Source: Aurantimonas sp036549475 (GTDB lineage: Bacteria > Pseudomonadota > Alphaproteobacteria > Rhizobiales > Rhizobiaceae). Taken from it: 64,000 nt of DNA. The notes below the pieces were generated by a model, which worked only from the letters and a program-made list of their open reading frames with translations, was not told the DNA's origin and did not search any database. The DNA is taken from assembly GCF_036549475.1 (NCBI RefSeq), contig NZ_JAZHLI010000023.1, positions 1 through 64,000 on the forward strand, read 5' to 3'. Position numbers and translations under genes: made by a program. Positions 54,089-61,312 of this stretch are shown in pieces. The stretch's first letter is position 1. Every line of letters starts with the position of its first letter.

Positions 54089-54202
54089 TCGCTTGCAGCG
54101 GGCGCCGGCAGTATCTAACTCGCGGAACGTCTCCTCGCACCCAATGCGGGTGCGGTCTCCGTGCGATTGATTGCGTCGCGGCAAGCCGGTAGTGATCTGA
54201 CC

Positions 54203-54853
54203 ATGACGAAGTATCTTCCCGACCACCTTCTCGACGGCTACCGCGCGTTCCTGGCGAACCGTTTGCCGCAGGAACGCCAGCGGCTGCGCGACCTGGCCGA
54301 ACTCGGCCAGCATCCCAAGACCATGGTGATCGCTTGCTGCGACTCCCGTGCCGCGCCGGAAACCTTGTTCGATACGGCGCCCGGCGAGATCTTCGTGGTC
54401 CGCAACGTCGCCAATCTGGTGCCGCCCTACGAGCCCGACGGCGAGTACCATTCCACCTCCGCCGCGCTGGAATTTGCCTTGCACGCCCTGAAGGTGGAGC
54501 ATGTGGTGGTGCTGGGGCATGGCGGCTGCGGCGGCATCCATGCGGCGCTGTCGCCGTCCGCCGAACCGCTGTCGCCGGGCGATTTCATCGGCAAGTGGAT
54601 GAGCCTGCTCGATCCGGTGTCGAAGGCCGTGGGTGCCAACGACCACATGACGGCGCGCGAGCGCCAGGCGGCGCTGGAGCGCATCGCCATCCGCTATTCG
54701 ATCGCCAATCTGCGCACCTTCCCCACGGTCGAAGCGCTGGTGAAGGAAGGCAAGCTGTCGCTGCACGGCGCCTGGGTGGATATCGCCTCGGGCGAACTCT
54801 GGGCGATGGATCCGGACACCGGCGACTTCCAGCGGCCACTGGCTGGCGAATGA
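54203..54853 (+). CDS. beta-class carbonic anhydrase
   Basis: Zinc enzyme converting carbon dioxide and water to bicarbonate. 216 residues from the ATG at 54203. Zinc ligands and partners are seen in ACCDSRAAP (Cys and Asp) near 45 and in VLGHGGCGGIHAAL (His and Cys) near 104. VVRNVANLVPPY near 71 and the C-terminal LHGAWVDIASGELWAM fit the family. An in-frame upstream start lacks similarity. It stands alone with a parS-like site upstream. Confidence 0.95.
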   Translation: MTKYLPDHLLDGYRAFLANRLPQERQRLRDLAELGQHPKTMVIACCDSRAAPETLFDTAPGEIFVVRNVANLVPPYEPDGEYHSTSAALEFALHALKVEHVVVLGHGGCGGIHAALSPSAEPLSPGDFIGKWMSLLDPVSKAVGANDHMTARERQAALERIAIRYSIANLRTFPTVEALVKEGKLSLHGAWVDIASGELWAMDPDTGDFQRPLAGE

Positions 54854-55027
54854 TCCGGCGCGGTGCGTAAGGCATCTTCGCGTGTGACATTGGCCACAAT
54901 CGTGTGCTTGCGTAACGTTTTGGCACAATGGCATCTTGCGGAATGACTGCATCGATCGATCTATGGACAGGACGGGCCGGCCGGCAGGTCGGATTGGCGA
55001 GGGACAGACATGCCGGGGAAGTCTTTG

Positions 55028-55588
55028 ATGACGCATAAGTTGAAAGTCGGAGCGGCCGTTGTGGCTTTGCTTCTCGTGGCGGGCTGTTCGCGGTCGATGC
55101 CGGAAATGGGACGCGACACCGGGCCGGCCCCGCTGCCGCCCGCCCCGGCCGGCCGGGTCTCCGCCGACCAGCTTCCGCCACCGCCGCCGCCGCCGCCGCC
55201 CGGCGCCAACACCGGCGCCTCTGCCGATTTCGACGCCACGGCCAATGGCGGCGCGAGTGATGCGACCGACAACGGTGGGGGGACGCAGGTCGCCTCGACT
55301 AGTTCCGAGCCACTGTCGCGCACCAGCATGACCGGCTTCTACCAGGTGTCGGCCAGCGGCGGGAACTGCCGAGTGGGCCTGACGCTGACCCAGTATGACG
55401 AGAACTACAACGCCGCCTCCATGGGCTGTCCGGGCCGCCTGGCGGATGTGCGTCGCTGGTCCACCTCCGGCAACCAGCTCCTGCTCAAGGATACCTCGGC
55501 GAACGTGATCGCCACCCTGACCTCGTCGGGGACGAACCGCTTCACCGGACAGACCACCACGGGCGTGCCGGTCGAGCTGTATCGCTAG
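55028..55588 (+). CDS. Omp10/AprI-Inh domain outer-membrane lipoprotein
   Basis: A 186-residue lipoprotein. The signal MTHKLKVGAAVVALLLVAGC gives the lipidated Cys20. A Pro-rich linker with nine Pro in a row (near 50-58) and a Gly/Ala/Thr-rich stretch follow. The C-terminal beta domain (about 98-186) has GFYQVSASGGNCRVGLTLTQ, Cys pairs, and DVRRWSTSGNQLLLKDTSAN, like the AprI/Inh protease-inhibitor fold of Brucella Omp10. The ATG at 55028 follows GGGGAAG; an ATG at 55010 has no ribosome site. Confidence 0.85.
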   Translation: MTHKLKVGAAVVALLLVAGCSRSMPEMGRDTGPAPLPPAPAGRVSADQLPPPPPPPPPGANTGASADFDATANGGASDATDNGGGTQVASTSSEPLSRTSMTGFYQVSASGGNCRVGLTLTQYDENYNAASMGCPGRLADVRRWSTSGNQLLLKDTSANVIATLTSSGTNRFTGQTTTGVPVELYR

Positions 55589-55609
55589 GACGCCCCGGAC
55601 GCGATTTGC

Positions 55610-55633
55610 GCCGGTCCTGGAAACGGGGCCGGC
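55610..55633 (+). terminator. terminator after Omp10-like gene
   Basis: GCCGGTCC (55610-55617) can pair with GGGGCCGGC (55625-55633), with one wobble pair and one spare base. No long T-run follows. Confidence 0.4.
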
Positions 55634-55681
55634 GTCTTCGCATCCGCCGCTTACCAGTCGTCGTGTCGTGAAGGCGTGTCA

Positions 55682-56842
55682 GTGGCCGTGAATGCCAAGG
55701 GAATGTCGCGGGGACCGGTCCGGTCCGCGCTGGAGCGCCTGATCGCGTCGGGCGAGATCGAGGCGGATTCCATCCAGCGGTCGCTGGCCGACAAGCTCGA
55801 CCGCCTCGACCGGGTCCTGTCGGCGGAGATTGTCGCCTCCAAGAAGAGCGCGCTCGGCTGGCTGTTCGGCAAGAAGCGCGAGGTGGATCCGATCCGCGGC
55901 CTCTACATCCACGGCGATGTCGGCCGCGGCAAGACCATGATCATGGACATGTTCTTCCGCAGCGCCTCGGTCGCTGCCAAGCGGCGGGTGCATTTCCATG
56001 CCTTTATGGCCGACGTGCACGAGCGGATCGGGGCGCATCGCACCGCGGTGAAGGAAGGCAGCGCCAAGGGGGACGATCCGATCCCGCCGGTGGCGTGCCA
56101 GATCGCCGACGAAGCGCGGCTTCTGTGCTTCGACGAATTCTCGGTCACCGACATTGCGGACGCGATGATCCTGTCGCGGCTGTTCAAGGCGCTGTTCGAG
56201 AACGGCATCGTGCTGGTCGCCACCTCCAACGTGGCGCCGGACGATCTCTACCGCGACGGACTCAACCGCGGCTTGTTCCTGCCCTTCGTCGAGACGCTGA
56301 AGCAGCATGTCGAGATCTTCGAGCTGGACGGCGCCGACGATTATCGCCTGGCGGTGCTGGGACGGGACGATCTCTATGTCACGCCGCTCGACGAAACGGC
56401 CGACGCCCAGATCGACGCCGTCTGGAAGCGGCTGCTCGACGGGACGAGGGACGCGCCCGCCTCGCTTTCGGTGAAGGGTCGAACCATCGCGGTGCCAAGG
56501 GCCGGCAACGGTGCCGCCCGCTTTGCCTTCGACGATCTCCTGACGCGGGCGCTCGGCGCGCAGGATTTCCTGGCGATCGCCCGGCGCTATCACACCATCG
56601 TCCTCGACCGGGTTCCGGTGATGGCCGAGGCCGAGCGCAACGAGGCCAAGCGGTTCATTACCCTGGTCGACGCCCTGTATGACAGCGGCCGGCGGCTGGT
56701 GGTATCGGCCGAGGCCCCGCCGGACGCGCTCTACCGGGCCCGCTCCGGCACCGAGGCGTTCGAGTTCGATCGCACGGTCTCTCGGCTGCACGAGATGCGC
56801 AGCGAGGAATATCTCGACCGGAACGCCGTCCCCGGCGCCTAG
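55682..56842 (+). CDS. zapE: cell division protein ZapE (AFG1-like ATPase)
   Basis: P-loop ATPase of the AFG1/ZapE family, linked to FtsZ ring stability in E. coli and to mitochondrial quality control in eukaryotes. 386 residues from the GTG at 55682, with GAAGG upstream; a GTG at 55676 and an ATG at 55703 are alternatives. GLYIHGDVGRGKTMIMDMFF with Walker A near 75, VHFHAFMADVHER near 102, Walker B LLCFDEFSVTDIADAMIL near 148 and VATSNVAPDDLYRDGLNR near 178 define the family. Confidence 0.93.
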   Translation: MAVNAKGMSRGPVRSALERLIASGEIEADSIQRSLADKLDRLDRVLSAEIVASKKSALGWLFGKKREVDPIRGLYIHGDVGRGKTMIMDMFFRSASVAAKRRVHFHAFMADVHERIGAHRTAVKEGSAKGDDPIPPVACQIADEARLLCFDEFSVTDIADAMILSRLFKALFENGIVLVATSNVAPDDLYRDGLNRGLFLPFVETLKQHVEIFELDGADDYRLAVLGRDDLYVTPLDETADAQIDAVWKRLLDGTRDAPASLSVKGRTIAVPRAGNGAARFAFDDLLTRALGAQDFLAIARRYHTIVLDRVPVMAEAERNEAKRFITLVDALYDSGRRLVVSAEAPPDALYRARSGTEAFEFDRTVSRLHEMRSEEYLDRNAVPGA

Positions 56843-57343
56843 GCAACGAGGTATGTTACCGTCCGGCTGGTGTGGCTTGGTCCGTGATATTTGCCAGGCC
56901 CGTTGATGTAGCCCGATACGGACGCGGCGAATGGCGGTTTACGACCGCATGCGTCGACTGTCGGCGTCTTCGTGGCAGATCCCGCGCGCATCTTTTCGAC
57001 CGCGATCGCTCTTCTTGCGCCGCCCCGCTTCCGCATTGATCGGGCTTGCGTATTGCTCTTACGTTTACGTAAGCGCCGAAGCTTCTAACCGGTTGAATTT
57101 CTTGGGACCCGTTTTCACCGGTTGCATCGCATGGCGGTGCGGTCTATTGCCATGCCGCAACGGTGGCACCGTTGCGATGTCTGTCGTCCACATGCTCGCG
57201 CGTGCGGAAGAACTCGCTGCGGCTGCTCCGAAGCCAGGTCGGACTCGGCGAGACGGGCAACGCTCTCCCCTCTGCTGCGTTCGAAGAACATCCAGGCGTT
57301 GCCGGCACCCTCGCGGGCCGGCCCGCAGCAGAAGGACCAGCCC
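56843..57343 (+). promoter_or_regulatory. 500-bp regulatory leader before mdh
   Basis: No gene is convincing in this gap. A 16-bp palindrome lies at 57058-57073. Two hairpins follow: GCATGGC/GCCATGC (57129-57135 with 57149-57155) and CGCAACGG/CCGTTGCG (57156-57163 with 57169-57176). An open frame across it has no family sequence. It likely holds the promoter and structured 5' leader of the mdh-suc operon. Confidence 0.5.
57058..57073. promoter_or_regulatory. 16-bp operator-like palindrome
   Basis: CTTACGT-TT-ACGTAAG, two perfect 7-bp arms around TT. It lies 270 bp before mdh. The shape fits a dimeric repressor or a MerR-type site; the LiuR consensus of branched-chain catabolism is similar, but the factor is unknown here. 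Confidence 0.55.
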
Positions 57344-58306
57344 GTGGCACGCAACAAGATCGCACTCATCGGTTCCGGCATGATCGGCGGCACGCTGGCA
57401 CATCTCGCCAGCCTGAAGGATCTCGGCGACGTCGTCCTCTTCGACATTTCCGAGGGCGCCCCCCAGGGCAAGGCCCTCGACCTCGCCCAGTCCGGCCCCG
57501 TCGAGGGCTTCGACGGGCACCTGTCGGGCGCCAATGACTATGCGGCCATCGAGGGTGCGGATGTGTGCATCGTCACCGCCGGCGTCCCGCGCAAGCCGGG
57601 CATGAGCCGCGACGACCTGCTCGGCATCAACCTGAAGGTCATGGAGCAGGTCGCCGCCGGCATCGCCAAATACGCGCCCAACGCCTTCGTCATCTGCATC
57701 ACCAACCCGCTCGACGCGATGGTCTGGGCACTGCAGAAGTTTTCGGGCCTGCCCAAGGCCAAGGTCGTCGGCATGGCCGGCGTGCTGGATTCCTCGCGTT
57801 TCCGCACTTTCCTCGCCGACGAGTTCAAGGTCTCGGTCGAGGATGTCACGGCCTTCGTCCTGGGCGGTCACGGCGACACCATGGTGCCGCTGACCCGCTA
57901 TTCGACGGTGGCAGGCATCCCGCTGCCGGACCTGGTCAAGATGGGCTGGTGCTCGGCCGAGCGCCTGGAGGAGATCGTCCAGCGCACCCGCGACGGCGGC
58001 GCCGAGATCGTCGGCCTCCTGAAGACCGGCTCGGCCTATTACGCGCCGGCCTCCGCCGCGATCCAGATGGCCGAGAGCTTCCTGAAGGACAAGAAGCGCG
58101 TCCTGCCCTGCGCCGCCGCCCTCAAGGGCGAATACGGCCTCAAGGACATGTATGTGGGCGTGCCCTGCGTGATCGGCGCCGACGGCGTCGAGCGGGTCAT
58201 CGAGATCGATCTCGATTCCGACGAGAAGAGCCAGTTCGACAAGTCGGTCGCCTCGGTGCGGGGCCTGATGGACGCCTGCCAGGGCATCGCGCCCAACCTC
58301 AAGTAA
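57344..58306 (+). CDS. mdh: malate dehydrogenase
   Basis: NAD-dependent oxidation of malate to oxaloacetate. 320 residues from a GTG at 57344 behind AAGGA. Lactate-dehydrogenase-like type: NAD site ALIGSGMIGGTLAHLASLKD near 6, VCIVTAGVPRKPGMSRDDLL near 74 with substrate Arg, ITNPLDAMVWALQKFSG near 118, and LGGHGDTMVPLTRYS near 173 with the catalytic His. First gene of mdh-sucCD-sucAB, a common alphaproteobacterial layout. In-frame upstream sequence is the leader. Confidence 0.97.
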   Translation: MARNKIALIGSGMIGGTLAHLASLKDLGDVVLFDISEGAPQGKALDLAQSGPVEGFDGHLSGANDYAAIEGADVCIVTAGVPRKPGMSRDDLLGINLKVMEQVAAGIAKYAPNAFVICITNPLDAMVWALQKFSGLPKAKVVGMAGVLDSSRFRTFLADEFKVSVEDVTAFVLGGHGDTMVPLTRYSTVAGIPLPDLVKMGWCSAERLEEIVQRTRDGGAEIVGLLKTGSAYYAPASAAIQMAESFLKDKKRVLPCAAALKGEYGLKDMYVGVPCVIGADGVERVIEIDLDSDEKSQFDKSVASVRGLMDACQGIAPNLK

Positions 58307-58310
58307 GCGA

Positions 58311-58884
58311 GTGACCGGAACGGTGTTCACCACTCTCTCGCTGATGGGCGGCGCACTGGCCGCCCTGACGGCACCGGTTGCGGAGCTGGCGGGCGAGAGC
58401 GTGTACACCGATCTCGAGCTCGACGCCTGCGAGACGGTCTCTCTGTCCAGCGAAGATGCCGGTTCGGGCGAATGGATCTGTCAAGGTCTCCGGGGCCGGG
58501 ACGTCTTCGTCACCGAGGGTGACCTCAGGTTTCGGTCGCCTTCGGGGCGCCCGCCGAGCTGGGGTCTTCGGCCCGTTCAATTCGCTCGCACCGACGATCG
58601 AATGGCGGACCGACGCGGACGGCGAGCCTTATGCGGCGATCGTGCGCTTTCATCTGGATGCCAGCGATGGCGGCAAGGGCACCGACGTGTTGCTGGTCTC
58701 GCGGGTCGGCCGCGACGAGGCGCCCGGCTGCGCGGTCTCCGTGCTCGACGCGGCCAACGAGCAGGCCAACGGCATGGCGCGGGGCGCCGCCGATCTCAGC
58801 CCGATTTTTCAATGCGGACAGGACCGGCCCGTGCACATCGGCACGGCCGGCGGTCCGGCTTCATCCTTCAGCGGTCTGCAATGA
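58311..58884 (+). pseudogene. small exported protein gene with frameshift
   Basis: A gene of about 190 codons between mdh and sucC whose halves lie in different frames. The 5' part starts at a GTG (58311), has a signal-like TVFTTLSLMGGALAALTAPV and continues through DACETVSLSSEDAGSGEWIC to FVTEGDLRF near 58532. The 3' part, one frame on, carries VFGPFNSLAPTIEWRTDADG, AAIVRFHLDASDGGKGTDVL and IFQCGQDRPVHIG, ending at TGA 58882-58884. Between them VAFGAPAELGS appears in the third frame, so two indels are needed. Joined, the protein would be a secreted, Cys-containing domain I cannot name. Real decay or a local sequence error. Confidence 0.65.
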
Positions 58885-58944
58885 CCGATTTTTCGTAATG
58901 CCGAGCCATCCGCTTCGGCAGGCTTTTCAAAAGGAAGGCACTTC

Positions 58945-60135
58945 ATGAACATTCACGAATATCAGGCCAAGGAAGTCCTCAAGGGCTTCGGCGCGCCGGT
59001 CGCCGACGGGGTACCGATCACGAAGGTGTCCGAGGCCGAGGCTGCCGCGAAGCGGCTGCCCGGGCCGCTTTATGTCGTGAAGAGCCAGATCCACGCCGGC
59101 GGCCGCGGCAAGGGCAAGTTCCAGGAACTCGGCCCGGACGCCAAGGGCGGCGTCCGCCTTGCCAAGTCCGTCGCGGAGGTCGTCCAGCACGCCACCGACA
59201 TGCTCGGCAACACGCTGGTGACCGCCCAGACCAGCGACGCCGGCAAGCAGGTGAACCGCCTCTATATCGAGGACGGCGCCGACATCGACCGTGAGCTCTA
59301 TCTCTCCATCCTCGTCGACCGCGCGGTCGGACAGGTCGCCTTCGTCGCGTCCACCGAAGGCGGCATGGACATCGAGACCGTCGCCCACGACACGCCGGAG
59401 AAGATCATCACCGTCGCCATCGATCCGCTCACGGGCGTGAGCGAGGCGGATGCGGGCAAGCTGTGCGACGCGCTGAAGCTGGACGGCCAGGCCCGCCAGG
59501 ACGGCATGTCGCTGTTCCCGATCCTCTACAAGGCGTTTACCGAGAAGGACATGAGCCTTCTGGAAATCAACCCGCTGATCGTCATGACCGACGGCCGGCT
59601 GCGCGTCCTGGACGCCAAGGTCTCCTTCGACGGCAACGCCCTGTTCCGCCACGAGGACATCAAGGCGCTGCGCGACGAAAGCGAGGAAGACGCCAAGGAG
59701 ATCGAGGCGTCGAAATACGACCTCGCCTATGTGGCGCTCGACGGCGACATCGGCTGCATGGTCAACGGCGCGGGCCTTGCCATGGCGACGATGGACATCA
59801 TCAAGCTCTACGGCAAGGAGCCGGCGAACTTCCTCGACGTCGGCGGCGGCGCCAACAAGGAGAAGGTCACGGCGGCCTTCAAGATCATCACCGCCGATCC
59901 GGCCGTGAAGGGCATCCTGGTCAACATCTTCGGCGGCATCATGAAATGCGACGTCATCGCCGAGGGCGTGGTCGCGGCCGTCAAGGAAGTCGGGCTGAAG
60001 GTGCCGCTCGTCGTGCGCCTGGAAGGCACGAATGTCGACAAGGGCAAGGCCATCCTCAACGAGAGCGGCCTCGCGATCACGGCGGCGGACGACCTCGACG
60101 ATGCCGCCAAGAAGATCGTCGCGGCCGTCGGCTGA
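58945..60135 (+). CDS. sucC: succinyl-CoA synthetase beta subunit
   Basis: With SucD it converts succinyl-CoA to succinate with nucleoside triphosphate formation. The 396-residue protein begins MNIHEYQAKEVLKGFGAPVA and has the ATP-grasp KSQIHAGGRGKGKFQ near 46, DMSLLEINPLIVMTDGRLRV near 197, the DVGGGANKEKVTAAFKII segment near 295 and VNIFGGIMKCDVIAEGVV near 328. The ATG at 58945 follows AAGGAAGG. A stem-loop separates it from sucD. Confidence 0.98.
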   Translation: MNIHEYQAKEVLKGFGAPVADGVPITKVSEAEAAAKRLPGPLYVVKSQIHAGGRGKGKFQELGPDAKGGVRLAKSVAEVVQHATDMLGNTLVTAQTSDAGKQVNRLYIEDGADIDRELYLSILVDRAVGQVAFVASTEGGMDIETVAHDTPEKIITVAIDPLTGVSEADAGKLCDALKLDGQARQDGMSLFPILYKAFTEKDMSLLEINPLIVMTDGRLRVLDAKVSFDGNALFRHEDIKALRDESEEDAKEIEASKYDLAYVALDGDIGCMVNGAGLAMATMDIIKLYGKEPANFLDVGGGANKEKVTAAFKIITADPAVKGILVNIFGGIMKCDVIAEGVVAAVKEVGLKVPLVVRLEGTNVDKGKAILNESGLAITAADDLDDAAKKIVAAVG

Positions 60136-60143
60136 TCCGCTCC

Positions 60144-60164
60144 GGCCGCCCTCGATGGGCGGCC
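60144..60164 (+). promoter_or_regulatory. intercistronic stem-loop between sucC and sucD
   Basis: Perfect 8-bp arms GGCCGCCC (60144-60151) and GGGCGGCC (60157-60164) with a TCGAT loop and no T-run. It is more likely a processing or stability element than a terminator. Confidence 0.5.
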
Positions 60165-60206
60165 GTCACCCCGACTGACTGACCTCCACGGAGTCCCCCA
60201 GAACCC

Positions 60207-61118
60207 ATGTCCATTCTCGTCGACAAGAACACCAAGGTCATCGTCCAGGGCCTGACCGGCAAGACCGGTTCCTTCCACACCGAGCAGGCGCTGGCCTATT
60301 ATGGCACCCAGATGGTCGGTGGCACCCATCCCAAGAAGGGCGGCGAGACGTGGGAGGGGCAGGCCGATGGTCGCACCGTCCAGCTGCCGATCTTCTCGTC
60401 GGTGGTCGAAGCCCGCGACAAGACCGGTGCCACCGCCTCGGTCATCTACGTGCCGCCGGCCGGCGCCGCTGCCGCCATCGAGGAGGCGATCGACGCCGAG
60501 ATCGGCCTGATCGTCTGCATCACCGAGGGCATCCCGGTGATGGACATGGTCCGGGTCAAGGCCAAGCTCGACAAGTCGAAGTCGCGCCTGCTCGGGCCGA
60601 ACTGCCCGGGCGTCCTGACGCCGGAACAGTGCAAGATCGGCATCATGCCGGGCAATATCTTCAAGACCGGCAATGTCGGGATCGTCTCGCGCTCGGGCAC
60701 GTTGACCTACGAGGCGGTCTTCCAGACCACCAATGAGGGGCTTGGCCAGACCACGGCCGTCGGCATCGGCGGCGACCCGGTCAAGGGGACCGAGTTCATC
60801 GACATGCTGGAAATGTTCCTGGCCGACGATGCGACCCAGTCGATCATCATGATCGGCGAGATCGGCGGCTCGGCCGAAGAGGAAGCTGCGCAGTTCCTCA
60901 AGGACGAGGCCAAGAAGGGCCGCTCCAAGCCGACCGTGGGCTTCATTGCCGGCCGCACGGCGCCGAAGGGCCGCACCATGGGCCATGCCGGCGCCGTGGT
61001 TTCCGGCGGCAAGGGCGGCGCCGAGGACAAGATCGCGGCGATGGAATCGGCCGGCGTCCGGGTGTCGCCGTCCCCGGCCCAGCTCGGCAAGACGCTGGTC
61101 GAGCTGCTCAAGGGCTGA
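60207..61118 (+). CDS. sucD: succinyl-CoA synthetase alpha subunit
   Basis: CoA-binding, phosphohistidine-carrying subunit of the TCA enzyme. The 303-residue protein starts MSILVDKNTKVIVQGLTGKT and has the CoA-site GLTGKTGSFHTEQALAYGT-like region near 15, PPAGAAAAIEEAIDAEI near 82, LLGPNCPGVLTPEQCKIGIM near 131, and GRTAPKGRTMGHAGAVVSGG near 249 with the phosphorylated His. It lies 71 bp after sucC. Confidence 0.98.
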   Translation: MSILVDKNTKVIVQGLTGKTGSFHTEQALAYYGTQMVGGTHPKKGGETWEGQADGRTVQLPIFSSVVEARDKTGATASVIYVPPAGAAAAIEEAIDAEIGLIVCITEGIPVMDMVRVKAKLDKSKSRLLGPNCPGVLTPEQCKIGIMPGNIFKTGNVGIVSRSGTLTYEAVFQTTNEGLGQTTAVGIGGDPVKGTEFIDMLEMFLADDATQSIIMIGEIGGSAEEEAAQFLKDEAKKGRSKPTVGFIAGRTAPKGRTMGHAGAVVSGGKGGAEDKIAAMESAGVRVSPSPAQLGKTLVELLKG

Positions 61119-61312
61119 TCGCCGGACCCGAGGGTCGGACGGTGCGGGGCTTCGGGTCGAGGCCCCGCCAAGGGAACGGGGCCCGTGTCACGGCAATGCC
61201 GGAAACGCGGGGGAGAAGGGTCGAAACGGGTGCCGACCGCGATTCGCGCGATCGGCATCATCGATGAATCGCTGATAGGAGACGGCCCCGGAACGGTGGT
61301 CGCAACGATACG

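Noticed and set aside
56931..57383. 150-codon plus-strand frame before mdh
   Set aside because: Composition is Arg/Ser/Cys-rich with no family similarity, and it runs into mdh in another frame.
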